A DNA stretch of 64,000 bases from Acomys russatus (GCF_903995435.1 NC_067149.1:52070392-52134391); one strand, 5' to 3'; counted from the stretch's first letter, positions 34,640 through 47,647 are shown. The notes: generated by a model not told the origin, from the letters alone. Translations and numbers: made by a program.

Positions 34640-34790
34640 CTCTACCTTCATTGTTTGGGATTAAAGGCATGTGCCACCATGCCTAGACCTAAGCTTTTCT
34701 TTAACTGATACTTGCTTTATACCAGGCTGGCTTTGAACTCAGATCTGCTTGCCTCTGTCTCCTGGATTAAAGTAGTGTTTGTATTCCAGC
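34640..34790 (-). repeat. B1-related SINE, antisense
   Basis: GGGATTAAAGGCATGTGCCA at the left and CTGGCTTTGAACTCAGATCT at the right are antisense B1 words, in rearranged order for a simple B1. It may be two fragments. Confidence 0.6.
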
Positions 34791-34954
34791 CGGATCACAC
34801 AGACCTAGAAGATCTTCGGATGTGATCTCTTGCCAGAGCAGCCATGTTCTGAGTTAACATTCCTCTACACTTTTCTTTGTGCATCTCCACTATGTAAGTG
34901 TATTTATAGTCTCACCCCACATTTAGTTCACCCTCAGTGCTTAGTACTCCTGGT

Positions 34955-35115
34955 TATAAGCACTCAGCTTCCGGCCCTGCTACCAGGCCTGCTACCTGCT
35001 GCCAGGCTTCCCCACCACGGTGGCATCTTATCTCTCTGGAATCATAGGCAAAATATGAACTTAAAAAAAAATTGCCTTGGGCATGGTGTTTTATCACAGC
35101 AACGGAGGAGTCACA
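34955..35115 (+). repeat. 3' end of a rodent interspersed repeat
   Basis: GCCAGGCTTCCCCACCACGG and GCATGGTGTTTTATCACAGC are shared with the common repeat whose fuller copy lies at 28755-29187. Confidence 0.6.
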
Positions 35116-35119
35116 CTGC

Positions 35120-38100
35120 ACTGGTCATTTCTGACCCCACTGCTGTATATTTTCAAGTCAATCATTATACTAGCCCAAGAAATATAAAGAAGAATATTTC
35201 CTTCACTTTTAAGGAAAGCAAGTCTCAGGTAGGTTAAATGAACCAAGTTTGCCATCCTCTGACCCACGTTGCTTCGAAACCCTCACTACAGGTTCGCTCA
35301 CCCTTCTCCTTCCCACCATGCAGCAGAACCCTGGGGGCTATTAGCTACTCCCGAACAATTTATCTGCACACAAGAGCTTCACATTGGCGCCACTAATACA
35401 TTATATAAGACTAATCCTTTCCCAGGTTCATCTATGTTTACATAGTAAGCCCCACCCCCCACTGGCCATACACACTTCCTGCCGGATGGTACTCTCTTGG
35501 CCAGGATCTCAGGTGTTATATTTATCGAGTGAAACCAGGTGAATGAGGACAATATACAAACATCTCAGGGCCTCCAGGCTTATTCTCTGCCTGGTGCACA
35601 GCACCTCTGCATCACACTGGCAGAGGCTACACATGGCATCAGTGAGCTGATTTTCCCCTCTCCCAAGCCCAGCCCAGAGGGCAGGCCTCTATATGCCCAA
35701 AGCCCACTTTCTGCTTTAAATGTAAATTTCAATCTACAGACTCTACAGACGCTCAAAGCTGTGGGCCATGTCAGGCCACTGTCCACACCTTTCCAAGGTC
35801 ACTCGCTGCTTTTCACTGCCTCCGCTCACAGCTCATGCCTTGTGCCCGAAGGAAGGGCTCCTCAGGGCCATGGAAAGAGATGGAGTGACATACAGCAGAC
35901 GTAGAGGCTGACCCGTCTGCGCCGTCTTGCTAAAGGACAGTCCATGCCCGGTGCATCGTTCTTTCTCCTCACAATCTACACAGACGTTTCTTGATGACAA
36001 GCCCATCCTCCTGTTTCTGTATTGCTTTCAGAGGATGGTGCTTCAACCCACTCACTTCCATATTTTAGTGATATGTTATACATTTGATTATTTTATTCCA
36101 TCAGAGTTTCCCAGATTCACACAGGGTTTCTATGTGTCTGATGAGCAAACTGAGGCCCAACAAAAAAAGGGACATGTCCGAGGCTCACAGGTTGATGACA
36201 TAAAGAGGAAGCCGAAGCCACGTCTCCCCATCCCCTGCACACGGCCGCTTCCAAAAGCTGTCTGTTCCCCATTAATAGACCATGAAACAGTCTATAAAAG
36301 CCAGAGGAATGTCTGGTGCTAGGGGACCCCAACAGCCAGTGAGTTCAAGTTTGTTAGTATGAATGATACTGTGGACAATTGGACTATTTAAATATTTATC
36401 CCAAGATCTGGTAAGAAGGCACAGAAAATAAGGCTGAGCCGCTGAGGAACTTGAATTGAAGCCTGTGCTGCCAAAGGGAAAGGTGGAGGAAGGAAGACGC
36501 CAGCACAGGTGCTGACAGTGTGCCCAGCTGCTGTGAAAATCAGTGGTTGAAAGACGTGCACTTTGTATTTCAAAATAGTAGACTTTATCAGAAGTCATCT
36601 GGGTTGCAGACTCATCCCACGACAGGCTCATTGTAAAGGGAGCACATGGCTGGCTGGCACGTGCTCACGATGTACTTGGCTGTCAGAGGGGAGCGAGGTC
36701 TTAGGGGCTCAGAGTTCTGACAAGTATAGGCCAGAAGGGCCTGAAAGACAATACTGAATGCTCTTTAAGGCCAGGCTGGCCCCTCAGACCCAAGATGAGG
36801 TGGCTGGGGGTGGGGGTGGGGGCACCAAGCAACAGAATGCTCAAGAACCCAGATGCCCCTGCTTCTGCCTTGGAGTCTGAACCATGACACAACATTTGGG
36901 GACTGGATATTACCAGTAGTTGTTTTGAGTAGTTGTTTTCTTGTTGTGTAACTTTGAGACACTAGACATTCCCCTTGGGGTTTGTGGCAGCTAGTCTGGC
37001 TCCCGCTCTCAGTCGGGAGGAGAAAGCAAACTCCACCTTCATGTTACAGAAGAAGAATCAGGAGCCCGTCATTCTTCCACATGGAAAACTCTACACCAGA
37101 AGTCTCTGAAAACAACTATTGCAGTAAGAAGGAAGTGGGATCTGTTTCGTTGGGTTGTTTGCTTGTTTTAGTAAGACCAAGCCTCACTAAATCAAAGGCA
37201 CCAGAAACACATGGATGCTGTGAGCCCAAAATCTCAAAATACACAGCTTAAATAATTAAAAGGCACATGGTATTTCTAAACAGAGAGTCACACAGTGGCC
37301 TTGGTTAAACCTAGTGGGTCACAAGTCAAAGCAAAGGGATAGAAATGTGGGGAAAGGGAAAAGGGGAAAGGTGACAAGGGTGGAGGCAAGTGTAATTACA
37401 AGCTTTTTATAAAGCTTAAGTAATAACAAAGCACACGATTCAATGGCTGTTTTTATATTGTCTCAAAAAGTGCACGAGAGACACATTCAGCCAGACCTGT
37501 GACGTTAAAAAAGCCTTCTAAAATTGAGGATTAACTCTAGATTAATTATAAAAGCCTGTGTTCTCTTATAGTTAAGTGAAGGTGTCAAGTTTCTTCATTA
37601 TATTGCCCCTCCATGGTGATTGAGGTCCCTAAGGAAACCTCAAGTGCAGTTCTCTATGGCACCCCAACTTCTGTTCCTCACATAGAATGTGATCGTTCTC
37701 TGCTGCCACAGGGTCCAACCCCCGTCTCCAGAGGGCTGGTTGGAAGAATATCTCTCATGTCATGATACTGTGATCTCCCCCAGACTTTGGCTCCCAGCAA
37801 GCAACGTTAAAATATTTGACGTTACAAATAATTTTCCTCTTTAGTGCCTTGCTCCAGTAGTTAAAAGCCATCGTTTCACAGAACTGTCTGTTAGAGGCTT
37901 AAAAAGGGGGGCGGCCCATTCCACAGGCTTCTCTGTTATAGGTTATATCCATTCTCATCTATGAAGTGAGTGCTAACTTTGGAGGAATTCTTAGTCACCT
38001 AGGTCTCTGCATCCCAGCATGGCCAGCCGACCTCATAGATGGTTACTCACATAGAGACACCACCAAGCTATCATTTTTGACTTTAGAACCCTGGTGCTGC

Positions 38101-39225
38101 TAACGGGCCTCTAATTATAAAACATCCTTTAGACACCTCACCTCTCTTCCCCCCCCCCCCACAAATGCAAAGGATTTACCACAGGACAGAGGGAAACACA
38201 CTATGTGGCATTGACAAGGAATGCATCAATAGACATTCAAATCCTCTTCCAGCATAGGTCCATTCCCTGGGTGGGGACTGTGATGGGCATAGAAGTCTAT
38301 GACCAGAATATCACCAGGTTTTTAAATTTGAGATTCAGTAGGTGTACTTTAAAAAAAAAAAAAGGTCTCCTGGGTGTCCCAAATGGAAGCTAGTTTTGGT
38401 GAGATACCTTAAAATATTGATTCAGTGAGCTATAAATGACAATTATAAACATGACCAAAAATGTCTCTCTTTTGTCCTGTTGCAGACATATGCACACACC
38501 ACATGGGTCACATGGTCAAGTCAAGGTATAGTTGGTATTATGGATATTAATTGAAGGCAGATTCAAGAAAACAAGTATGTTTATTTAGGAGTAGAAAAAA
38601 GGACCAGACTATTCCCTCAGAAAAAAACATCTGGGGTCTTGCACACTGGGAATGTGTAAAAGGGATGTCTCATCACTTTCGATAGTGCCTGGGAGTGAAG
38701 GTGACACTTACATGAGTGTTTGAGGTGCACAGCATGATGAACGTGGGGAACAGTGATGGGGCAAAATGACATTTAGGGAAAAAGGGAGGAGTGGCAGGAA
38801 AAGGTGCAAGTCGAATATGTCCCTTTGCCAGTGCACTGTTCACTCTGGGAACCCCAGCTGAGCTGTGGAGTCACCTTGTTCTTAACAGTTCAAGGACAGA
38901 CGCTCATCACAAGGAGGTCTGAAGGAAGCAAGAGTAACAGACAAGTCTAGCAGGGAGCAACCAAATCAAAAGAATCTCTTCAGAGATCATATGAGGAGGA
39001 AGACAGCAAAACCTGGCATTTGGCCAACCCCTGGGAAAACAAAACAGCCAATTTGAAATTCTACCCCTCTAAGCCACTCAAAGCCATGTGCTCCTCTTAT
39101 GGTGCCCAGAGCCTTATGGAAGGACAGACCTCCAGGGCAGCACAAGCTCTTACTCCTCTGATGGACTTCCTCATATACATGCTCTGAAATATTGTGGCTC
39201 TTAGCACTCAGGGGACATTTGGGTA
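35120..39225. other. Mostly unique non-coding sequence
   Basis: Minor items: MIR-like segment at about 36100-36205; a three-run G5 stretch at 36805-36822; an AT-rich block with HNF1/homeobox-like words at 37380-37560; poly-C near 38150-38160; an A-run near 38351-38363. No gene. Confidence 0.4.
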
Positions 39226-39229
39226 CCAT

Positions 39230-39345
39230 CAGTCCCCTCACTCTTCATTTTAAAACTAGAGAAACCAAGGCCTGACAAACTAGGGAGAAACGGCTTGAGA
39301 TCACACAGCCAGTAAACAGCGGAGGCAGAACTGGGCTTTATGGCC
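39230..39345 (+). repeat. MIR fragment
   Basis: AACTAGAGAAACCAAGGCCT and GAGATCACACAGCCAGTAAA, then GCAGAACTGGGCTTTATG, are MIR core and 3' wording. Confidence 0.75.
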
Positions 39346-39884
39346 CCAGTTAAATAAAAATGTCTACCTGTCTTCTTTCTTTTCCTTTCCAAGTTTGTGT
39401 CCTTTTTTTTATGATAACTACATCCTAAGCAGGGGCTCAAAGAAGACTCCCCAGGGAACATCTCCTAAGAACATGGAAGTCAAAGCCAGAAGAAGCCAAC
39501 AGTCCTCTAAATGCATCTTCCTCTCAGGCACTGAGATGTCGAAGTTTGGGGAAATCCCTTTTTAAAATACAGTTTTGTGTTTTCCATCGTAAGTTCGAGG
39601 CAGAGCACCAAAGGCCTCATAGGGGTGACAGAAACCCCAACCCTAGGACTGTTCCTTTTCCAGAGATCCAAAGAGTGTGACATGTCCCAGGAGTGGACAG
39701 CTATGGTGTCAGATCACTGATGCTCTCCCCATTAGCACCTGGAACTCAGGGTCTACAGTCAGTCCCAGTGAGTCTGCTTCTCTGGGAAAACCCAACCAGC
39801 AGCATTTCTTGCCTGTTCATTTTGAGGTGGAGGCATTTTCACTTTCAAGTCTGAACAAGGAAACTTTTACCCACAAAGGAAGAC

Positions 39885-40010
39885 TACAAAAACCAACCAA
39901 CCAAACAAACAAACAAAAACACCCAAAAAAAACCAAAACAAACAAACAAAAAAACCAAGCAAACACCTCCCCCAGCAAAACAAACCAAAAACAACTCCCC
40001 CTCCCAAACA
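39885..40010. repeat. (CAAA)n/A-rich low-complexity tract
   Basis: Imperfect AACC/AAAC repeats. The 309-codon plus frame 39677-40606 exists only because it crosses this tract, a GT repeat and L1 3' UTR sequence. Confidence 0.9.
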
Positions 40011-40130
40011 GTATTTGGGTGGGTCAGTGGGCACTACTTTCTGGAGACATTTTTTTCTGGAGATTTCGGACATTTGAGGAGTTGGGTTCCCATTGCCCAC
40101 CCATCCCTGCTCCCCACCCCTGCTGGCAAG

Positions 40131-40200
40131 GTGTGTGTGTGTGTGTGTGTGTGTGTCTGTGTGTATGTCTGTGTGTGTGTGTGTCTGTGTGTGTCTGTGG
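40131..40200. repeat. (GT)n microsatellite
   Basis: GT run with CT and AT interruptions. It lies upstream of the L1 3' UTR but is not part of its recognised sequence. Confidence 0.95.
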
Positions 40201-40379
40201 TGCACACACAGGCACTTCTGGAATGAATGGATGCTCTGAGAAGTCTAGATCAAGAGCAGAATTTGTCAGAAGAGTTCAGAGGGGACAAGAACCTGTCATA
40301 AAGGCACTCCTGGGGCTCAGGAGACATTCTTCTGTCCTTATGCTTGCAGGCTGGCCTGAAGAGTCAACACTACCTCTTA

Positions 40380-41400
40380 TATTTTTGTTTGTGAGCCTAG
40401 CCTTTGGAAGGAGGGGACTGGGTGGAAGAGGGGGTAGGGAGCGTGGGGATCAAGTGTGGGGTGGGATCAGGGGAGGACTGGGAGAGAGAACCAAAATTAG
40501 TGGGGGACATCTCTGGGACAGAGGAGGCTCTTGGGTTGTCTATGGGGGTGACCCATTGAGACTCAGCAACAGGGACTATGGAGATGGAAGTTACCACCTC
40601 CTGTAACTAAATGGGACTTCCAGTGGAGGGAGAAGGACACCAACCTACCCATAAAACTTTCTACCCAAAATATTTTCTCATCTATAAGAAGTGTAGGGAT
40701 AAAGATGGAGCAGAGATTGAGGGAAGAGCAAACCAATGGCTGGTCCAATTTGAAGCCCACCCCATGGGAGACAGCTAACCCCTGACACTACTAATGATAT
40801 TCTGCGATGTGTGCAGATAGGAGCCTAGCATAACCGTCTTCCGAAAAGCTTCATCCAGCAGCTGATGGAAACAGATGCAGAGACCCACAGCTAAGCAATA
40901 GGTGGAGCTTGGGGAGTTTTGTGGAAGAGTAGGAGGAAGAATTGAGGGAGCCAGAGGGGTCAAGGACACCACAAGAAGACCTATAGAATCAACTAACCTG
41001 GGCACATGGAGACTCACAGAGACTGAACCACTAAGCAAAGAACATGCATGGGCTGGACCTAGACCCTCTACACATATGTAGATGTGCTCCTTGGTCATTA
41101 TGTGGATCCCCTAACAATGGGGCAATGGGGGTAGGAGCCGTCTTTGACTCTGTTGCCTGCCTCTGAATCCCTTTTCCCTAGCTGATCTCCCTTATCATGC
41201 CTCAGTGGAAGAGGATGCATTTAGTCCTGGCAACTTGAGGTGCCAGGGTGGATTGGTAGCCCTTGGGAGCCTCCCCTTCTCTAAGAAGGAGAAAAGGGAA
41301 TAGGGGGGTGTATGACTATGAGACTGGGGGGCAGGTGAGAAGAGAAGAAGATGGGGGCTGGGATCAGGCTATAAAGTCATTAAATAAAAATTTAAAAAAA
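40380..41400 (+). mobile_element. L1 (Lx-type) 3' UTR, 5'-truncated
   Basis: Recognised by successive rodent L1 3' UTR phrases: a purine/G-rich block at 40405-40475, GTGGGGGACATCTCTGGGAC, TTGACCCA-type wording, CAGCAGCTGATGGAAACAGA, GAATCAACTAACCTGGGCAC and a terminal TAAATAAAAATTTAAAAAAA. No ORF2 was recognised upstream, so this is a truncated insertion. The plus-strand tail at about 41380-41400 gives the orientation. Confidence 0.85.
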
Positions 41401-41404
41401 TGAA

Positions 41405-42310
41405 TGAATGAAAAAAGTCAACACTATAGAAACAGGACAGGCCTTTGCTCTGGTTCCATTCTGTGTTCATTGAAGCAGGTTACCTAGATGTTTTTCCTCA
41501 GGGTGTTTCATGATACCCAGGGACCCTTATGGACCACATAATACCCTGAGACCCCTATGGATCCTGCATTTGGTTACCTTGGCGTAACCCTTCTGAGGGG
41601 CCCAGGTGTGAGGATGGCTGAGGGGCCCAGACGTGTCTTTGAGCTTGGATTCTAAGGTTTCCAGGTCTCTGAGACTTGGAGTGGTGCTCAAAGGAGAGGT
41701 TTCTGGTGGGAATGTTTCTTAAACATATGCCCCTGCAGCATGGGTCCTATTGGATGGACAGATGCTGGTGTGTGATCCATGCCAACTCCCAGCTGCAGCA
41801 GCAGCTGCTGGGGCTTCCTTGAGGCCACAAGTAGGTCATGGTCTCTATAACCCTCAGAGTTTACAACCATAAAGTCAGCAGCAGTTACAAAGAATAAGCA
41901 CATGCCCAGTGTGCCTACTGCCTGGTGCAGTGTGCTGTCAAGACGCAGCAGTCTATCCTTTTCAGTTAGCAGGCCTCAGTTTCCCACTGGCGTATTTCTG
42001 AGGAAGCAGTTTGCCTTCTGTTTGTATAATGAAACAGATGAAATAACAAACCCATGCTTCCAGATGGGGCTACCTCAGAAGACAGATATGGAAGCTGTCC
42101 AAGGCAGCAAGAGTCAGTGTGGGTCATAACAGTGCCACCTGCCTTGTTCCCGGCTATGGCCCCAGCCATAGTACTCTATCTTGCTGAACCTTGCTCTCCC
42201 AAAAACTGTCCCCAAGGACCCCAGCCTATAGGGGACCCTCCCAGAGTCAGACTTCAGCACTCCGGAGAGGGAGGGGCTTCTCTTCACTTGCCATGGAACA
42301 CGAGGATGCA
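41405..42310. other. Unique non-coding sequence
   Basis: No repeat or gene recognised. A GGGGCCCAG word occurs twice near 41597 and 41622 as a small local duplication. Confidence 0.4.

Positions 42311-42312
<2 letters not shown>

Positions 42313-42384
<72 letters not shown>
42313..42384. repeat. (CT)36 microsatellite
   Basis: Perfect CT run of 72 bp. Confidence 0.98.
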
Positions 42385-42387
<3 letters not shown>

Positions 42388-42389
42388 CT

Positions 42390-43523
42390 AAGTTCCCATT
42401 TCAGGGATTCATCTCCATCTCAACTATAAACTGTGAATTGTAAGTAAATGCTGAGCTGATGCTTTCAATTCATATGTGGAAATCTTCCCTTCCTCATAAG
42501 TCAGTGGGTGGTCCGGGTGCTCAAAAGTGGGTTTCCCCACATGGCCTGGCTTGTGTTTCCATATCGACTTCCTACCCAGATGTATACAGCAGCAGCAGCA
42601 GGCAGGCAGTGTACTTAGTAAATTCATGCAGCAGTAGTTACTTCACAGTATTATATTATATGGATGCATATAAATTCGTTAAGATGCAAGCAAGCTGGAA
42701 CATGAGAATTTCCTTTAGATCAGGCATTTCTAAACTTGGCGGTGAACCACAGTTTTCTGGAGCAGTTAATGGAACAGATTCTCGAGGTCTCCTTGGCTTA
42801 CTCACTGGCCTACCATCAACAAGGATGGGGCTAGGGAACCTGTTTGCTAAAGCAACCTTGTCCTATGGTGGTCTTAAAAATCATCAAGTCTGAGCCATGG
42901 ACCCCATCTCATGCCTTGAGTTTCCCCCTCCCCTATTCTTTAACAGCCCAGCACAGGAGCCAGCAAAAATCCCTTCTGGGCTCAGGCTTTAAGTTGGTGC
43001 AATACACAATCATCTGCCATCCTCCACAAGGGAAGCAGCAGCCTCACATCCCTCTGCTGAGGCCTACACTTTGGTAAAGTGAGAGCACTGAGCCGGTACA
43101 GAAAACAGACGAATGTCCACTCCAGCAGAGTCCAGAATCAGGCCCCTGACTTTCACTGGTGGCATATACTATTTTTCACATTTTTAGTTTCAGAGAAATA
43201 TTTAAATAACTATATTTTCTATGACAATTTCTTCTGTCAGCTTTTCATCACTATCACAAAATCCTAGACCTAGAATGGGCTCATACAACTTCTTAATCTT
43301 TCTAGGCATGAAACTGGAGGCCCAGAAACAAGCAGGCACACAAATAAAGTCACAGAGCAAGGTGATGTCACCTTAATTGTAGATGGAGTTGATGATTCTA
43401 TTAATATTAATTAATGTTGGTTATTAATACAGTAGCAGTATTCCTTAATCCGCTATTTTATAAATAAAAGACACAGAAACGTTTAAGATTGATAATAAGC
43501 CTTAAACACTAGAGCTGGGCAGA
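42390..43523. other. Unique non-coding sequence
   Basis: About 43240-43370 has MIR-like wording (GCATGAAACTGGAGGCCCAG). TTAAT/ATTAAT words cluster at 43395-43430. No gene. Confidence 0.4.
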
Positions 43524-43529
43524 TATTTA

Positions 43530-43564
<35 letters not shown>

Positions 43565-43740
43565 AGATTTAAAGATATAGTCACATATAGTCCAGGCTGT
43601 CCTTAACTAGGTGGCCAAGGATGACCTTGAACTCTGGATCCTGTCTCTTTTATCCAGTACTGTTGATTGAACCCAGGGCTTCCTGCATGCTACCAACTGA
43701 GTTACAACCCAAAGCCCTGTCCACTTTGTCAATTCTCCTA
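43530..43740 (-). repeat. B4-type SINE, antisense, with TTTCT/T tail
   Basis: The TTTCT repeats and poly-T at 43530-43564 are the antisense tail. CAGGCTGTCCTTAACTAG and TGACCTTGAACTCTGGATC are B1, and AACCCAGGGCTTCCTGCATG with GCTACCAACTGAG is ID-like. Confidence 0.8.
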
Positions 43741-44100
43741 TTTCTGTCTTGCTCTTCTTTGGTGTATTGTTTATTCCTCATGAGTATTCCTAAGCTACAT
43801 AATGGTAGAGACTGCTTATATTTATCCATATCTCCAGCATCAGGTGGCGTACACTTAGGCAATTGATACCATCTGTTTAATTAAATTGAATTTTGACCTC
43901 ATGCAAATGTCTGAGTTCCACCTCATTCATGCCAGAGGGAAGACAACAAGTCCCTTAGATGACCTTTGGAAAGTGTGTGGAATAGAAAGATGAACAGAGT
44001 AAAACTTGGCAGAACCTGAAACCAACCGGAAGAGATCCTCTCAGTTCCCTGCTTTTGATGTGAGTCAGAAGGATGGGAAGAGGGTGAAAATGGCTGTCTG

Positions 44101-44492
44101 TGGTGGTTTGAATAGGTCTGGCCTCTATAGACACCTGTGTTTGAATGCTTGGCCCATAGGGAGTGGCAGTATTAGGAGGTGTGGCCTTGTTGGAGTAGGT
44201 GTGGCCTTGTTGGAGGAAGTATGTCACTGTGGAGGAAGGCTTTGGGGTCTCCTATGTTCAATCTATGCCCAGTGTGGCACCTAGTCTCCTGCTGCCTGTG
44301 GATCAAGATGTAGAGCCCTCAGCTCCTTCCCCAGCACCATGTCAGCCTGTCCACAGCCATGTCCTGATGTGATGTTAATGGACTAAGCCTCTAAGACTGT
44401 GAGCCAGCCCCAATTAAATGTTTTCCTTTATAAGAGTTGTCGTGGTCAGTCATGCTGTCTCTTCACAGCAATAGAACCCTAGCTAAGACACT
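44101..44492 (+). repeat. Rodent interspersed repeat (GTGGTGGTTTGAATAGG family), near full length
   Basis: Starts GTGGTGGTTTGAATAGG, contains a duplicated AGGTGTGGCCTTGTTGGAG (starting at 44177 and 44196), continues with AGTGTGGCACCTAGTCTC and ends GTCTCTTCACAGCAATAGAA. Related to 3831-4182. Confidence 0.8.
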
Positions 44493-44494
44493 GA

Positions 44495-47400
44495 CTGACA
44501 GGGTGAAATGCTGGAAGTCATCTACTGAGGCTGGCGCTAGGAAGTCATTCAGCCTCAGGATGTGAGGGTTTATGGGTGTGAGGCTTTGCATTGTTTACTG
44601 TCTGTTCTCTGCATCTGTTGCTATGGAAATGACTGTTTTGTTTGGGAAGGCAGGACCAGTGCCAGTTGTATCACCTTAGGGAAGCATGTTTGGGACCCAA
44701 CAGACCACTTCTTACTCTTCTGACCTTGGACCATGGTCAATGGCAGTGAAACCTCTCCGAGAGAAGCCTGTCTTCCTGCTCGAGTATCTCACAAGATTTT
44801 GGGTTTTCTCCTGATGGAAGCATCACAAAAGTGGGTGGTGTCATGAGCTAGCTATTGCCCTTCTTGGCCACAGTGGATGCCTGGTGTGAGCACAGAGCTG
44901 GGAGAACCTCTGCAGTGTGTATTTCAGAACACTGTTCACATCACTGCATGATGCATTATTTCTGCTCTTCCAGAGCAATATGGATGCATTAAGAGATTTT
45001 ATGAGCTCTAAGAAAGAGTGGGATGGCCAACTGTTTTCTGTCTGCCTCCAGTAAGACAAGCAAGGATGAGACTGAAAGACGAACACCTTATTGTTCTTCC
45101 GATAGTGATGAAGTGATGGTGGTAACACAATGGGCCTGTGCTACCTCAAATTCATATGTGGCTATCATTTGCTGAGTACAGACAATGTTCCAGGCACCAT
45201 CTGGGTACTTCCACATCTGATTTCTTATATCATAAGTATTACTTTATTTAATCATTACCTTGGGTCTCTGTGATAAGCATTTTTTTTTAATTTATGGAAA
45301 TGCAAACTGAGGTTGAAGAGTCTTTTTTTTTTTTTTTTTAGATTTGTGATTCAAATTCTGCTGTGCTAATGCTAAACTGAATGGTCTTTCCTTTGAAGTA
45401 GGTATGGGAAATGGGATCTGATCCAAGTTCCAATAATATTTGATTAGTGTATAGCTACCTAGATAGCTGTGAGGATTAAATGGCCTTTTGGAGCTCAGTG
45501 GGAAAAGAATACTATGATTAGTGATGTCTGCTACTGGCAAAGAGGCAGGAGAGGAAATAATGTGATGATTGATTAGTGATGTCTGCTATGGCAGCACATG
45601 TATTGCATTCATTTGTTAATATTGTGAAAGGTCAGGTCTCTACGTTGCAAAATTTTACTGAAAATTCGATTCTCTACCATGCCATTTTAAAATCTCCCCA
45701 CACATATACTCTGCAAATATTTTCAGCATGTTCATAAAAAAAAATCAAGCATTTTCATTGTCTTTCAAGTTTTTCACAGTTCTCTTTAAATAACTAGGCT
45801 GAAAAAAAAATCCCGGATCAGGATGGCTTACTGCCATAGATTTCCTTTCTAAGGACTTCTTCCTGTAGGCTGCCCCAGTTTGACCTTCCTCATTATTGAG
45901 AAAGGCCCTTTGGGGATGGAAAATATTCTCAGGACACAGCAGGGGCATGTTTCATGTGACCCCTGGAAACCAGTCTCTGGCATGTTCATTATTGACTGAA
46001 GGCTGCAGTTGATGGAGCACGAAGAACTGAATCAGGAAGAGTATAGTGAATAAACGCATGGAAGGAGGGTGGTAGAGATGGGCGGGGTCCAGTTTAAGGG
46101 TCACAAAGTAGAAGAAGGAAGCTAAGAAGGAACTTTGAGTTTGGGCCAGACTATGCTGCTTGTTTCGAACAGAGAGCTACGGAGGGAGGGAAAAGAGCAT
46201 GTTCTAACAACCAACATCCCCATCAGTCTTTAAGTGATATACTGGCCTATGAAGCAACCATTAGAGAAAAGCCTAGGAACAGTGAGGAGCCATGCTGCTC
46301 CTTCATTTTAGCTTCTGTTGTCTTAATCATCTGCGCCATTTACATGCCGCACGCAGAACTGACTGCGGCTGAGCGCGTGGAGAAACCAGATCCTACCCTA
46401 GGCCCCCCTTTAAATGATTTAACGTGTGTCAGACCAAGCTGGACAGCCCCCACCCCCAGCAGCAAAGACATCATGCTCCATGCTCAGAGTGAGAAATGCT
46501 CACCGGGCAAATCATGATCCTAAAAAATAATTACAGTTCGCACACCCTGAGGCAAGAATGACTTCAAAACCCCCTTCACGTGTGATTTATACAGGAGTAT
46601 ATTTCCCCCTCGACCCTTCTTCCCCCATTCCTATTCTGCTTACGCCACCCAAATCCAAATGGTTAGGAAGTCAATATTCCTAGGTCTTGCTAAAGAAGTC
46701 CAGATGGAAAAAACCCCTGGCCTGTATGAAGAAGCAAAGGATTAACACCACCTGCCCCTAAAATTCTTGTGCACACAACTGTTCAAGGACACACGTATGT
46801 ATATATTCTACAAAGTTCAAAGAAGAAAAGAGAAGAATTAATTAAGACTGCACCACTGTGCCAAGGAATCAAATGCTCTCTGGGGCCTGGTATCGAAGCA
46901 AAGAAACACACTCCAGCCGAGCTGCTGGTTCTGATCCAGTGTGCTGTGGACAGAAGGGAACACAGGCTTGAGTGTAGGATGGGAGGCTCTGCCAGAAAGA
47001 GTTGTCCTTGGGAAGCAGCCCTGGCTCTTACAAGAGAGGGATCAATAAACGAGCATCTAATATGTGCCGAGCAATGGTGCAGAGACCTCGGAAAGAGAAA
47101 AGGTCTCCTGTGCAACCAGCCTTGTGTGGCGAAGAGCGTGGCCCAGGTGAGGTCTGTCCCGGTGAGTTAGAGTGATCAGGTGCGCTCAGGACAAAGGAAC
47201 TGGCAAGAGGATAAGCTGGTGTTTCTGAGCACGTTGCAAATCCCAGGCATCATCTGCAAGGACTTATGAAATGTATGTCCGATGTCAGACCTCAAAGCAT
47301 TGCACCAAGTACAAGGACTTCTCAAGCAAAAATGAGGAAGAGTGAAGGCGGCTAAAGAGATGCAGCCCCCTTCAATTCTCTGCTGACGCAACCTGCTCAG

Positions 47401-47638
47401 GGCCACAGCCCTGTTGGGAAACGACAGCCTTAGCACCTTGATAAGACAATGTCTATGAGCTCTGGTCTTGTGTCTCTCTGATTGCAGGCGCAGGTGTAAG
47501 AAATGGAAATGAAATTTCACGGCCAGGCAGCAGTCCAACAGGCACCATTCCTCCCTGAAGACAAGTGAAACAGAAACAGTTCAGGCGATGATGGAATGGC
47601 TTCAAGGACCTCCAGGAAACAGCCCCTTGCTGTGAGGT
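44495..47638. other. Mostly unique non-coding sequence
   Basis: Contains the MIR at 45155-45335, an 18-bp duplication (45516 and 45571), and a CpG-containing unique block at 46290-46430. The 133-codon frame at 46769-47170 has no recognised features. Confidence 0.4.
45155..45335 (+). repeat. MIR fragment
   Basis: ATCATTTGCTGAGTACAGAC, TGTTCCAGGCACCATCTGGG and TTTATTTAATCATTACCTTG follow MIR order, then GCAAACTGAGGTTGAAGAG. A T-run interrupts it near 45322-45340. Confidence 0.75.
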
Positions 47639-47647
47639 GTGTGTGTA

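Noticed and set aside
36805..36822. Possible G-quadruplex (three G5 runs)
   Set aside because: Only three long G runs; it does not meet the four-run pattern without splitting a run.
39677..40606. 309-codon plus-strand open frame
   Set aside because: It crosses a (CAAA)n tract, a GT microsatellite and L1 3' UTR; it has no domain and no conserved composition.
45570..45610. U6-like words (TATGGCAGCACATGTA)
   Set aside because: Only about 16 bases resemble U6 RNA; the rest does not align, so no snRNA pseudogene is called.
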